Shown piece by piece: positions 1 through 8,712 of a DNA stretch of 64,000 nucleotides (its first letter is position 1; each line of letters starts with the position of its first letter). Position numbers and translations under genes: made by a program. The notes below the pieces were generated by a model that saw nothing but the letters and a program-made list of their open reading frames with translations, was not told the origin of the DNA and did not search any database. Origin of the DNA: JBDGYW01 sp964580055 (lineage in GTDB: Bacteria > Gemmatimonadota > Gemmatimonadetes > Gemmatimonadales > GWC2-71-9); the NCBI GenBank assembly GCA_964580055.1, contig CAZOJI010000008.1, positions 1 to 64,000 of the forward strand, written 5' to 3'.

Positions 1-83
1 AACTCACTGTTACACCAAAGGTTAATGCCGATCCTCGCTCTGGAACTTCAGCTTAGGGGGCCGCCGTTGGTCTCCTGATTCAT

Positions 84-719
84 ATGAGTCTGAACGGAGT
101 GACTGTGGAAGATGTGGCCTATGCCCTCGGATCTGCTATGGTCTTGGCATTGATAATAGGCCTGCTGCCATTCTGGGAGACGGTGGTGATAGTGGCCGCG
201 ACCGATGCCTTGTCGCTATTCATCGAGCTGCGTACCGAAGGCGAGATTCTCCTCACAACGGCGATAATAGCCACCGTCATGGCCCCCTCGATCCAGATCG
301 CGTACCAGTGGGAAAAGGCCGTGATACTCCGGTTCGGCAGATTTCAAGGGCTTCGCAAATCGGGACTCTTTGTGGTGTTCCCTGTCGTCGACAGGGTGAC
401 TCAGTTCGTCGATTAGCGAGTCCGGGTCACCGACTTCAGCGCGGAGACGACGCTGACGACCGACAGGGTGCCTGTAAACGTGGACGCCATCGCATCTTGG
501 ATGGTCTGGGATGCAAAGAAGGCGTTGGAGGTTGAGGACTTCGCGGCGGCCGTAGTTCTGTCAGCTCAAACCGCGCTGCGCAACGCCATCGAAATGAATA
601 GCCTGGCCGTGCTGTTGTCCGAGCGGGAACGACTAGGTGCCAGAAGACACCGTCCCGTCCCCATGACCGACGATCAGAGTCGTACTCGGCAGCAACACAG
701 TCGAGGCTCCAATGTCTGA
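84..719 (+). pseudogene. Broken slipin (stomatin/SPFH-type membrane protein)
   Basis: The frame opens with two hydrophobic segments and then a slipin core (QWEKAVILRFGRFQGL, then a GLF-VVFPVVDRV stretch). An in-frame TAG at 414-416 falls where slipins usually carry Gln in the 'DQRV' motif, so a single CAG-to-TAG change would explain it. The same frame continues past the stop with good slipin sequence (TTDRVPVNVDAIASWMVWDA and AAQTALR-like residues) up to LLSERERLG near base 635. After that the similarity ends and the remaining residues look like random translation, so the C-terminal half of the SPFH domain is also missing. Two independent lesions make a pseudogene more likely than stop-codon readthrough. 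Identification rests on motif recognition. Confidence 0.72.
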
Positions 720-764
720 CGCCGGTTCCGTATCTTCAGTACCTGCCACGCACAGGAGAACCCT

Positions 765-1532
765 ATGAAGATTTCATACCTGATTCCGGGCCCGATGGGG
801 CGTACCGACGAAGGCAAAGCCGAAATGGAACGAAGGCGAGCACTCTTGGAGCAGTACGCTGCCCCCGGAACCGAGGTCGGTGTCGAAGACGTCCCATCCG
901 GGCCTGCATCCATTGAGAGCATGTACGAAGAATACCTGTCGATTCCCGCAACCCTTGCAAGAGCGCTGGAGCTGGAGCAGGACGGCTGGGACGCCATAGT
1001 GCTCGGCTGCTACGGAGACCCGGGTCTCGATGGGTTTCGCGAGCTGATGTCGATACCGATCGTTGGGCCGGGTGAAGCAACGGCATTGGTCGCTGCGTCG
1101 CTCGGGCACCGCTTCTCCATCATTACCGTGACGGACAGTGCCGTGGCATTCACCGAGCGACAGATCTGGAACGTGGGGGTAGGCGAAAAGCTTGCCAGCG
1201 TGCGGGCGGTGAATATCCCGGTGCTGGATCTTCACTCAGATCGGGACAAGACGATCGCTGCTGCTGTGGAGCATGGAGTGGCGGCTATCGAGGAAGATCG
1301 CGCTGACACGCTGATTGTGGGGTGCATGAGCATGGGGTTCCTTGGGATCGCGGAAGCGGCGTCGGAGCAGTTGGGCGTACCGGTGCTGAACCCGAGCAAA
1401 GTGGCTCTCAAGTATGCGGAGGCGCTGGTGGGCTCGGGGCTCACTCACTCGCGCAAGGCGTACATGCTGCCGCCGAAACTGGCGTCGGGTCAGGTGAAGT
1501 CTGCTCTGGAGTTGATGAAGACCAAGGACTAG
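765..1532 (+). CDS. Asp/Glu racemase superfamily protein, hydantoin racemase-like
   Basis: A 255-residue cytosolic protein of the Asp/Glu/hydantoin racemase superfamily, which uses two cysteines as acid/base pair to invert a carbon centre next to a carboxyl or carbonyl. Both are visible: Cys82 in LGCYGDPGLD and Cys187 in VGCMSMGFLG, at the spacing usual for the two half-domains. The length matches hydantoin racemases. An AGGAG lies about eight bases before the ATG, so the start is well supported. It is convergent with the lactate operon downstream. The substrate cannot be read from sequence; a hydantoin, an amino acid or another 2-substituted acid are all possible, and maleate isomerase-like members share the fold. 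Confidence 0.85.
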   Translation: MKISYLIPGPMGRTDEGKAEMERRRALLEQYAAPGTEVGVEDVPSGPASIESMYEEYLSIPATLARALELEQDGWDAIVLGCYGDPGLDGFRELMSIPIVGPGEATALVAASLGHRFSIITVTDSAVAFTERQIWNVGVGEKLASVRAVNIPVLDLHSDRDKTIAAAVEHGVAAIEEDRADTLIVGCMSMGFLGIAEAASEQLGVPVLNPSKVALKYAEALVGSGLTHSRKAYMLPPKLASGQVKSALELMKTKD

Positions 1533-1679
1533 AATGGCATGCTCTACCAAATGGCCGGTAAACCTTGCCACATAGCCATATCATATGCAGGCTTTCCAAT
1601 CGATCTACACGCGCGATACCGACTTCCATCGCTTCCCGTTTGTTGAGCCGATCGATCCGATTTCCCGTGTGAGTGACCG

Positions 1680-3377
1680 CTAATCCACGCCGAGGACATA
1701 AACGGCCAGCAAGCCCAATACGCCCACCACAGCCAGATAGTAAATCGTCGGCAGTATCGTTTTTCTGAGAGTCGCCCCCTCCTGGCCGAGCAGCCCCACT
1801 GTTGCGGAGGCCGCAACCACGTTGTGGATTGCTATCATGTTGCCCGCCGCTGCTCCTACCGCCTGCAGTGCCACCACCATCGCGCCACTGATCGCCAACT
1901 GAGTTGCTACGCCGTGCTGGAACAGACTGAACATCAGGTTGCTCACCGTGTTGCTGCCGGCTATGAACGCACCAAGCGCCCCGATGGTTGGGGCGAACAG
2001 AGGCCACACGTTGCCGACGTTTTCGGCTACCCACGTGGCCATGGCAATCGGCATCGACGGCAGAGTCCCTCCGCCCGCGAACTCGTACGAGTTGATACCT
2101 GAGTTTATGTAGACCCTCACCATCGGCACGGTGAAAAGCAGCACGAACCCAGCGCCAAGTATGGTTTTGCGCGAGTCGTGAAAGGCTCCGACGATCTGTC
2201 GTCGGTCCATGCGGTGCAGCAACCACGTCACTGCCACTGCGCACAGGAGCATGGTGGCGGGCAGATAAAGCGGAGTAGTTGCGCCGCTCACGCCTGTCGA
2301 GAAGATATCCGTCCAGCTGATTCTGACTCTTTGCAGGATCTCGCCAACCGGAAGCTGTCGCAGGCGTGAGATCACCAGCAGAACCGCTAGCACCCCATAA
2401 GGTGCCCAAGCCGAGGCAATCGGTATGCGGCGATGACCGGCAGCCGGTTCCGCGGTGGGTTCCAGGGGGCTGTGCCAATCGTCAGGCCACTGTTCAGGTC
2501 TGGCGAAATCCCACGTTTCCTTTGGAATGAGAAAGCCGCGCCGTGCTGCAAAGATGACAACGGCGAGTCCTATTGCCGATCCAAGGAGGGAGGGAAACTC
2601 TGGGCCCAACAACACTCCGGTCAGCATGTAGGGTATGGTGAAGGCTAGCCCGCCGAAGATCGTGAACGGAAGAATCGAAAGGCCATCGGCCCACGATTTC
2701 CGGGCGCCGAAGAATCGAGTCATCATCACGACCATGAGGGTCGGCATCATGGTCCCGGCGATCCCGTGCAGGACAACCGCGTAACTGGTGATCGTCTGCC
2801 GGTAGTCCGAGAACGACACGCCGGCTGCGGCGAGCTGCGCCGAGATCTCGGGGCTCGCCAGTCCATCGGTGACGCCGATCATGATGGGTGTTCCGGCGGC
2901 GCCGAATGTCACGGCCGTGCTCTGAATCATCATCCCAAGCATGACTGCGGCGGTCACCGGAAACCCGAGTGCGACCATGAGTGGTGCGGCGACAGCCGCT
3001 GGTGTGCCGAATCCGGCGGCACCCTCGATGAACGACCCGAACAGCCACGCGACGATCACTATTTGGACCCGACGGTCGTCGCTGATGCCGTGGAAGCTGC
3101 GTCTGATCGCCGCCACTCCACCGGAGCGTTCGAGGGTCTTCAACAGCAGTATCGCGCCGAAGATGATCAGCAAAATGTCGACAGTGACGAACAAACCTTG
3201 CACCGTAGAGGCCGCGATGTGACGGGCGTCCACTCTCCACACCGCCCACGCGAGCACCACGGCAGTCACATAAACGATCGGCATTGCCCACTTGGCCGCG
3301 ATTCGAAAGCCGACCAGGAGGACGCCCGCGAGCAGTATAGGCGTAATAGCTACGATTGCCTGAAGCGAGAGACTCAT
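1680..3377 (-). CDS. lctP: L-lactate permease family transporter
   Basis: A 565-residue polytopic inner-membrane protein of the LctP family, which imports lactate (sometimes glycolate) with protons. The sequence is almost wholly hydrophobic helices with short loops and carries the family signature FIEGAAGFGTPAAV near residues 115-130, followed by ALGFP and GAAGTP motifs. Length agrees with the family (about 530-570). The ATG at 3377 begins a short N-terminal tail before helix 1. It lies 163 bases downstream of lutC on the same strand, so it probably closes the lut operon or has its own transcript. Lactate is the natural substrate given the neighbouring LutABC genes. Confidence 0.9.
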   Translation of the reverse strand: MSLSLQAIVAITPILLAGVLLVGFRIAAKWAMPIVYVTAVVLAWAVWRVDARHIAASTVQGLFVTVDILLIIFGAILLLKTLERSGGVAAIRRSFHGISDDRRVQIVIVAWLFGSFIEGAAGFGTPAAVAAPLMVALGFPVTAAVMLGMMIQSTAVTFGAAGTPIMIGVTDGLASPEISAQLAAAGVSFSDYRQTITSYAVVLHGIAGTMMPTLMVVMMTRFFGARKSWADGLSILPFTIFGGLAFTIPYMLTGVLLGPEFPSLLGSAIGLAVVIFAARRGFLIPKETWDFARPEQWPDDWHSPLEPTAEPAAGHRRIPIASAWAPYGVLAVLLVISRLRQLPVGEILQRVRISWTDIFSTGVSGATTPLYLPATMLLCAVAVTWLLHRMDRRQIVGAFHDSRKTILGAGFVLLFTVPMVRVYINSGINSYEFAGGGTLPSMPIAMATWVAENVGNVWPLFAPTIGALGAFIAGSNTVSNLMFSLFQHGVATQLAISGAMVVALQAVGAAAGNMIAIHNVVAASATVGLLGQEGATLRKTILPTIYYLAVVGVLGLLAVYVLGVD

Positions 3378-3540
3378 CTGAGCTGCCTTTTCGGGTTAGC
3401 TGCCGATGCTACGCGGAATGCGAAGAAGCGCAAGGGGTATCGGGCCAGAACTCGATGTCAGTGTCGCGGAAACGTCGGAGCCAGCCGGCGCCTTTGACCG
3501 GTCACCTCGCCACCACCAAACCACCTACCGCCTTACCGCC

Positions 3541-4296
3541 CTACCGCCCGTCATCAAAGATGACCGCATGCACATCCCGCGGTCCGTGCACTCCCAATGT
3601 CAAATTCAGCTCAATATCGGCCGATTTGCTGGGCCCTGTGATGAACGCGATCTGCGCATGATCGCGGAACAGGCCTTCCAGGCTTCCGTTCGACCGAAGT
3701 TCCGCCAGCCAACTCTCCAGCGTGGCGAAGACCTTCGATACAGGAACCAGAGCAATGTGGTGCATTGAAAGGAGACTCGCGGCTCGGCTCTTGCCAAGGC
3801 CCGGGACGACGACCATTGAGCCGGTGCCGGCGAAGGCGGCATCCACACCGGTGAGGCCCGCTGACAGCTTGGCTGCGTGGTCCCGTTCTGCCTTGTCGTG
3901 CAGATCTTCAGGAACGAATAACGAGAATCCAAACTGCTCGAGTTGCGGTGCGACGTCCGGAATGGGCAGCATGGATGGTGCCCAGCTCAGGATTTCGTTG
4001 CCGGGAGGCTCCGGCCTGCCGTATTCCTTTCTCCAGTCTTCGATCCTCGCAACGACCCTCTGCGCCACGTCGACAGGATCTTTCACGATCTCATAGCTGC
4101 CAAGTACGGTGCGCAGATTTTCACCGAACACCCTCGCGAGCTCCAACCCACTGCCTTGTGCAATCGTTACAGCGTTCGGCACATCGGCTTTCGGACTCGA
4201 GTCGCAGTGGGTTCCGAATAGAGATTCAGTGTCTGCGACGCTTTTTCGCAGCTTGCGCAGAATGGTATCCCTTGCGCTCGACTCAGTCGTCCTCAT
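3541..4296 (-). CDS. lutC: LutC-type lactate utilization protein (LUD domain)
   Basis: A 251-residue protein of the LUD/YkgG family. LutC is the third subunit of the LutABC complex that oxidises L-lactate to pyruvate in the cytosol. The C-terminal half shows the LUD core: the FITGPSKSADIE motif followed by LGVHGPRDVHAVIFDD. Its ATG overlaps the end of lutB by four bases (ATGA), implying translational coupling. The last codons, including the TAG stop, are formed by the first unit of a GGGCGGTAG repeat run that continues downstream, so the C-terminus may have been shaped by that repeat. Confidence 0.9.
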   Translation of the reverse strand: MRTTESSARDTILRKLRKSVADTESLFGTHCDSSPKADVPNAVTIAQGSGLELARVFGENLRTVLGSYEIVKDPVDVAQRVVARIEDWRKEYGRPEPPGNEILSWAPSMLPIPDVAPQLEQFGFSLFVPEDLHDKAERDHAAKLSAGLTGVDAAFAGTGSMVVVPGLGKSRAASLLSMHHIALVPVSKVFATLESWLAELRSNGSLEGLFRDHAQIAFITGPSKSADIELNLTLGVHGPRDVHAVIFDDGR

Positions 4297-5732
4297 TTAC
4301 CACCGCCTTCGGACAAACCCTCTCGTTGCTCGAGCCAGATCTGTCTGAAGCTCTTGGCAGCGAATTTCGGAAAATCGCGCGTCCTGGTCCATGCCCTCAG
4401 CGGTGGGGGCAGCTTGGAGACGGCCTCGCCCTGGCGGATTGAGGAGAACCGGGTCAGCCACTTTGCCAGAAGGGTAACTGCCTTGTAGCGGGCGGCGTTA
4501 TGCATGATCCTTCGGAACCAGGACATCGCCACACTCTCGAGCCGATGAGCGGTCGCCGCCTCGGTCAGTTCGCTCCGCAGGTCCAGCAGCAGACGCGGCA
4601 GGTCTATCTTGACGGGACAGACGTCTCGACAGGCACCGCACAGAGAACTGGCAAACGGGAGTTCCTCGTATGTCTCCAGGTGATGCGCGAGCAGCGGTGT
4701 GATCACGGCGCCGATCGGGCCGGAGTAGGCGGTCTTTCCGTAACTGTGGCCGCCAATCTCCCGATAGACCGGGCACACGTTGAGGCACGCCCCGCAGCGG
4801 ATGCAGAGAAGCGCATCGCCGTGGCCCCGTTCGAGCACGCGCGTTCTGCCGTTGTCGACCAAAACCACGTGCATCTCTTCGGGGCCATCGGGGTGTCCGT
4901 CCCTACGCGGCCCGCTGCTCATCGAGAAATAGACCGATGCCGGCTGTCCGGTGGCATTCCTGGCCGCCGCCTGCCACATCAGAAAGGCATCCTCGACCCC
5001 GGGGACGACCTTCTCGATTCCCGCTACCGCCACGTAGACGCGGGGCATGGAAGTGGTCATGCGTCCGTTGCCTTCATTCGTGATCACGCAGATAGTGCCC
5101 GTTTCGGCGATCGCGAAGTTGCACCCGCTGATGCCCATGTTGGCGTTCAGGAATTCCTCCCGTAGAGCCTCTCTAGCTGTGGCACACATCCTGGCCGGAT
5201 CGCCGGTGGGCTCCATGCCGAGTTCGCGCTGAAACAGCTCGCTTATGTCCTCGGCACGCTTGTGGATGACTGGTGCGATTATGTGGCTGGGCGGATCCCC
5301 CGCGAGTTGGATTATGTACTCGCCGAGGTCGGTCTCGACTACCTTGATGCCAGCCTGCTCGAGACCGGCGTTCAAGCCGATCTCCTCCGTGAGCATCGAC
5401 TTCGATTTGACTACGCGATTCACGGCGTGATTTTCCGCTATCTTGCGGATGATATGATTGGCCTCCGCCGCGTCACCCGCCCAGTGAACGTGGCAGCCGT
5501 TTTCAGCGAGCCTCTCCTCGAGTTCCACGAGGAGGTCCGGAAGATTGGCCACGGCACGCTTCCTCACGGAGTACGCATCATTTCGCATTCTCTGGGAGTC
5601 GATAGATGCCATAGCGGCGGCACGGCTTGTTCTAAGCCGGTTGGTGGCACGGTCTAGCGCTGTGTGCAGGTGGTCGTCACCCAGGGCCTTTTCAACCCGT
5701 GCTCTGAATGGCAGGCTCGTGTTCACAGTCAT
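4293..5732 (-). CDS. lutB: LutB-type iron-sulfur lactate oxidation subunit
   Basis: A 479-residue protein with an N-terminal LUD domain (AVNRVVKSKSMLTEEIGLN and GDPPSHIIAPVIHK) and two C-terminal 4Fe-4S motifs, CIRCGACLNVCPVYREIGG and CGACRDVCPVKIDLP. This is the standard LutB/YkgF layout and length. LutB carries electrons during oxidation of L-lactate to pyruvate. It sits 22 bases after lutA and overlaps lutC by four bases, so the three are co-translated. The C-terminal 60 residues after the clusters match the usual LutB tail (W-F-R-R-I near the end). The ATG at 5732 gives a normal family N-terminus. Confidence 0.93.
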   Translation of the reverse strand: MTVNTSLPFRARVEKALGDDHLHTALDRATNRLRTSRAAAMASIDSQRMRNDAYSVRKRAVANLPDLLVELEERLAENGCHVHWAGDAAEANHIIRKIAENHAVNRVVKSKSMLTEEIGLNAGLEQAGIKVVETDLGEYIIQLAGDPPSHIIAPVIHKRAEDISELFQRELGMEPTGDPARMCATAREALREEFLNANMGISGCNFAIAETGTICVITNEGNGRMTTSMPRVYVAVAGIEKVVPGVEDAFLMWQAAARNATGQPASVYFSMSSGPRRDGHPDGPEEMHVVLVDNGRTRVLERGHGDALLCIRCGACLNVCPVYREIGGHSYGKTAYSGPIGAVITPLLAHHLETYEELPFASSLCGACRDVCPVKIDLPRLLLDLRSELTEAATAHRLESVAMSWFRRIMHNAARYKAVTLLAKWLTRFSSIRQGEAVSKLPPPLRAWTRTRDFPKFAAKSFRQIWLEQREGLSEGGGK

Positions 5733-5754
5733 GCGGCTCTCGCTTGCGGGGCGG

Positions 5755-6531
5755 TCACTCGGGTCGCTCCCCCGCCAGAACCTCGGCGATGTGTTTGGCT
5801 CGCTGTGTCTTTCCCTCGCGCATCAAGATGCCGTTCAGGTGTGTCATGCAACTCACATCGTTCACGACGACCACGTCGGCACCCGATGCCTCGATGTTGC
5901 GGACCTTGCGGCGGCCGATCTCCGTGCTGATCGAGGCATTCTTCACCGCGAACAAGCCGCCGAATCCGCAACACTCCTCCGCGTCTGGTAATTCCACCAA
6001 CTCGGCTCCTGAAATGTTCGCAAGCAATCGGCGGGGTTGTGCGTCCACTTCCAGCTCACGGAGGAGGTGACAGCATGGATGATAGGTCAGCGTTTCTGCA
6101 CAAGTACCGCCCGTCTCTTCAACTCCGAGCGAGTCCACCAGGTATTGCGTTAGCTCGTACGTGGCGTTGGCCACTTCGAGGGCTCGCCGCAGCTGTTCTC
6201 TTTCCTCCGAAGCCTGAAACAGTATCGGATAGTGGTTCTTGACCATCGAGACGCAGCTTCCACTCGGCGCAACGATCGCGTCAATCTGTCTTTGGTTGAG
6301 CAACGGCCAGAACACGTCGAGGAAATGCCTGGCGATCTCGCGTGCGTCATCCCGGTAACCGGCGTTGAAAGCCGGCTGCCCGCAGCAGGTTTGTTCCTCG
6401 GGGAACATGACGTCGACGCCGCAACGCTCGAGCAGTTCAACCGCCGCCAGTCCGACATGAGGGTAGAACTGGTCGACCATGCATGTTACGAACAATCCAA
6501 CGCGTGGTCTCGGTGAGTCTGAAGGAGTCAC
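5755..6531 (-). CDS. lutA: LutA-type (Fe-S)-binding lactate oxidation subunit
   Basis: A 258-residue protein with two cysteine-rich CCG domains: TCMVDQFYPHVG and CCGQPAFNAGY in the first half, CCHLLRELEV and CCGFGGLFAVK in the second. This is the LutA/YkgE pattern, related to the cysteine-rich subunits of heterodisulfide reductase and glycolate oxidase GlcF. It forms the first structural gene of the lutABC cluster and lies 19 bases after the PadR gene. The start at 6531 is GTG; the next residues (PRPRVGLFVTCMVDQ) agree with the family N-terminus. No strong Shine-Dalgarno sequence is visible, so translation may be coupled to the regulator upstream. Confidence 0.92.
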   Translation of the reverse strand: MTPSDSPRPRVGLFVTCMVDQFYPHVGLAAVELLERCGVDVMFPEEQTCCGQPAFNAGYRDDAREIARHFLDVFWPLLNQRQIDAIVAPSGSCVSMVKNHYPILFQASEEREQLRRALEVANATYELTQYLVDSLGVEETGGTCAETLTYHPCCHLLRELEVDAQPRRLLANISGAELVELPDAEECCGFGGLFAVKNASISTEIGRRKVRNIEASGADVVVVNDVSCMTHLNGILMREGKTQRAKHIAEVLAGERPE

Positions 6532-6550
6532 GGCCGAAAAAGAGTCTGGT

Positions 6551-6949
6551 TCAGGCCGAGTCTCGTTCGTCGTCGCTGCCGCTCACTGTCATAGACCCCT
6601 CCACGAGACGCTTCTCGAAGGCAACACCTACGAGATAGGCCATGCGTTCGGCCTCCGCGGCCGCGACGCGGCGTCCAAAATCCGTCAGACGATAGTATTT
6701 CCGACGGCGATCGTCTAGCTCGGGCGCCGGCCGCTTCGCGGATTCGGCGATCATTCCGGCGTCGAGAAGCCGCTGAGCTGCGAGATAAAGAGGTCCGGTT
6801 GCCGGAGACATGCGGCCTTTGGTACGGCTCTCGATCTCCTTCATGATGCCGTAACCATGGCGTTCCTCGTCCACTAGCGCCAGCAGAATCTGAAACGACA
6901 GCGGAGTGAGTGGTAGATGCGCGTCGACGTCGCGTTCAGTTGCAGTCAC
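6551..6949 (-). CDS. PadR-family transcriptional regulator of the lut operon
   Basis: A winged-helix repressor-type protein of 132 residues. The PadR core is clear: LTPLSFQILLALVDEERHGYGIMKEIESRTKG, a wing with SPATGPLYLAAQRLLDAGMI, then DDRRRKYYRLTDFGRR. I chose the GTG at 6949 because GGGAAG stands eight bases before it; an in-frame GTG at 6985 would add twelve residues without a better ribosome site. It is the first gene of the minus-strand lut cluster, 19 bases before lutA, so it probably controls its own operon. AT-rich dyads upstream are candidate operators. The effector is unknown; lactate is only a guess from context. Confidence 0.88.
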   Translation of the reverse strand: MTATERDVDAHLPLTPLSFQILLALVDEERHGYGIMKEIESRTKGRMSPATGPLYLAAQRLLDAGMIAESAKRPAPELDDRRRKYYRLTDFGRRVAAAEAERMAYLVGVAFEKRLVEGSMTVSGSDDERDSA

Positions 6950-6998
6950 CGTATGATCTTCCCATGCTCCGTTCGCCCGCCTCACTAATCTTCGTATG

Positions 6999-7011
6999 TA
7001 TATACGATATA
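6999..7011. promoter_or_regulatory. Candidate PadR operator (AT-rich dyad)
   Basis: TATAT-ACG-ATATA, a 13-base dyad with five-base arms, lies about 50 bases upstream of the PadR start, where autoregulatory operators of this family often occur. It stands in an AT-rich island against a GC-rich background, and a related TATCGATA palindrome is at 7116-7123. Function is inferred. Confidence 0.35.
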
Positions 7012-7089
7012 TCTACCATACCCCGAAATGAAGCCCTTCGACGCGGAGTCGGCACAGACACAGGGCCGTATGCCAAACCGAGATCAATA

Positions 7090-7110
7090 CATATAGTGCA
7101 TATCTATATG
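7090..7110. promoter_or_regulatory. Perfect dyad CATATAG-N7-CTATATG
   Basis: Two perfect seven-base inverted arms separated by seven bases, about 140 bases upstream of the PadR start and 170 bases upstream of the rightward lipoprotein gene. The geometry, about one and a half helical turns between arm centres, suits a dimeric regulator. It may serve the divergent PadR/lut side, the rightward gene, or both. There is no direct proof. Confidence 0.35.
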
Positions 7111-7281
7111 AAATATATCGATAAGCCTGGTATATCTTTAGATGCGAGGGGCGGCCGACTCCTGGATGCCGGACACGACCCCGCGACTGAATGCTTTGTT
7201 TTGAATCAGCAGATGCTCGAGAGGTATGCACGCCGCAACGGTCCTTGGGTGAGGTCGGCCGACACCAAAAGGGAGACAACC

Positions 7282-7482
7282 ATGAGAAAGCACTTGGCTG
7301 GAGCCACCTTTGCTGTGGCGCTTGTGCTCTGCACCTGCTGCGGGGATACGCTCTTCGTTCCGGATGTTCAGAACCAGCGGCTCAATCGGTTCGCTCCCGA
7401 TGTCCAGTACGTTGTGCGAATGCGGATTGGGGGTGTGGAACTCGACGACACCGGTGCGGTCCAGCTTGGCACAATGCCTTAG
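7282..7482 (+). CDS. Small putative lipoprotein
   Basis: A 66-residue reading frame starting at an ATG with GGGAG six bases upstream. It begins with a basic N-terminus and a hydrophobic stretch ending in cysteines (VALVLCTCCGD), which resembles a lipobox, followed by about 45 polar residues with no recognisable domain. It ends just before the zinc-ribbon gene. I do not recognise the family. It could be a genuine small lipoprotein or a truncated remnant of a longer one; the well-placed ribosome site favours translation. Confidence 0.5.
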   Translation: MRKHLAGATFAVALVLCTCCGDTLFVPDVQNQRLNRFAPDVQYVVRMRIGGVELDDTGAVQLGTMP

Positions 7483-7490
7483 AGTGTCAC

Positions 7491-8519
7491 GTGTATTCCA
7501 CCTGCCTCTTCTGCAACAGGGCACTGGGGACGAACGAGGTCATCGAGAACTTCCCCATTGGCCGGCGCTTAGCGTACGACGAGGCCAAGGGCCGGCTCTG
7601 GGTCGTGTGCCGGCACTGCGAGAAGTGGAACCTCACTCCTCTGGAGGAAAGGTGGGAGGCGATTGAAGAGTGTGAGCGCTACTTCCGCGATACACGCCTC
7701 CGTATGTCGTCCGACAACATCGGGCTCGCGAAACTCAAGGAGGGCCTCACACTCGTCCGGATCGGAAAACCGCTACGACCGGAGTTCGCCGCCTGGCGCT
7801 ATGGCGACCAGTTCGGTCGCAGGCGCAGGCGCACGATTCTGGTATCGGGGCTGGGCGTCGCCGCGGTGGGGGCCGTGATGGTGGGCGGCATTGCGGCCGG
7901 CGTCGGCGTCGGAGGTTTTCACTTCATTCCGCAGATGATGATCAACCTCCCTGTACGCGTGAAGATCCGAACCAAGGACGGGCGAATCCTGAAAGTTCGC
8001 CAGCGGAATTTGCTGCAATCGCGGTTTGTGCTGAACTCGGCAGTGGAAAGGGAGGGTTGGGGGGTGTACGTCAAACACTCTCAGGGAGAAGACACCTTCT
8101 ACGATGAGGAAGCGGTCAGGGTGACAAGCCTGTTGCTGCCCAAACTCAACTCCATGGCCGGTCCGAAACATGTCGTACAAGATGCCGTTCAGCGGATCGA
8201 AGATGCGGGTAACCCGGAACGGTATCTGGCATCTTTGCCGCGGCAAGTGCGCACTGCAGATCAGGTGAGGTACCGCGGGCGCGTGGTTCAGGAACAGAAG
8301 CTCGGCCTCATTGCACGGTTTCCGAAGCAAACCAAGCTAGCGTTCGAGATGGCAGTTCACGAAGAGCAGGAACGGAGGGCCCTGGAGGGCGAACTGTGGC
8401 TGCTCGAGGCGGCGTGGCGGGAGGCCGAGGAGATCGCCGGCATCTCCGACGATCTGTTCGTGCCGGAGGAAACCGAGGAGTTCATCGAGCGGCATCGGGC
8501 CGCTGGCAAAACATCGTAG
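7491..8519 (+). CDS. Uncharacterised zinc-ribbon protein with central membrane segment
   Basis: About 342 residues from a GTG at 7491. The N-terminus carries a two-knuckle zinc ribbon, CLFCNRALG and then CRHCEKWNLTPLEERW about 40 residues later, which is the likeliest true start although the frame is open further upstream. Near residue 110 there is a basic patch (FGRRRRR) followed by a glycine-rich hydrophobic segment (VSGLGVAAVGAVMVGGIAAG) that could cross the membrane once. The rest is soluble, charged and ends with an acidic-helical tail. I recognise no known function. The zinc ribbon suggests nucleic-acid or protein binding. The following gene is a second small CxxC protein, so the two may be linked. 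Confidence 0.72.
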   Translation: MYSTCLFCNRALGTNEVIENFPIGRRLAYDEAKGRLWVVCRHCEKWNLTPLEERWEAIEECERYFRDTRLRMSSDNIGLAKLKEGLTLVRIGKPLRPEFAAWRYGDQFGRRRRRTILVSGLGVAAVGAVMVGGIAAGVGVGGFHFIPQMMINLPVRVKIRTKDGRILKVRQRNLLQSRFVLNSAVEREGWGVYVKHSQGEDTFYDEEAVRVTSLLLPKLNSMAGPKHVVQDAVQRIEDAGNPERYLASLPRQVRTADQVRYRGRVVQEQKLGLIARFPKQTKLAFEMAVHEEQERRALEGELWLLEAAWREAEEIAGISDDLFVPEETEEFIERHRAAGKTS

Positions 8520-8712
8520 CATCGGCCGCAGGCCGTAGGCCGTCCCAAATCGCGCGATGCTCCGAGTAGAGTTGGGAGAAGCTGGCGCCAATTTCCCAGT
8601 CGCCCTAGTTTGTCGCAGGGAATCTGTAGTCACGCCTGGACTAGGCTGATTGGCAATGTCAGGACGCCCGGTGCGACGGCGTTGTTGTTCTGGTTTTTTG
8701 GAGGTCTTTCGG

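Noticed and set aside
84..719. Selenocysteine or pyrrolysine recoding of the slipin stop
   Set aside because: The stop is TAG, not TGA, no matching tRNA or structure is seen, and the gene is also truncated further on.
1441..2478. A 345-codon frame overlapping lctP in another phase
   Set aside because: It overlaps lctP on the same strand in a different frame and has no recognisable motif.
2766..3497. A 243-codon frame antisense to lctP
   Set aside because: Its sequence is rich in Arg, Asp and His with no domain, and it lies fully opposite a clear transporter gene.
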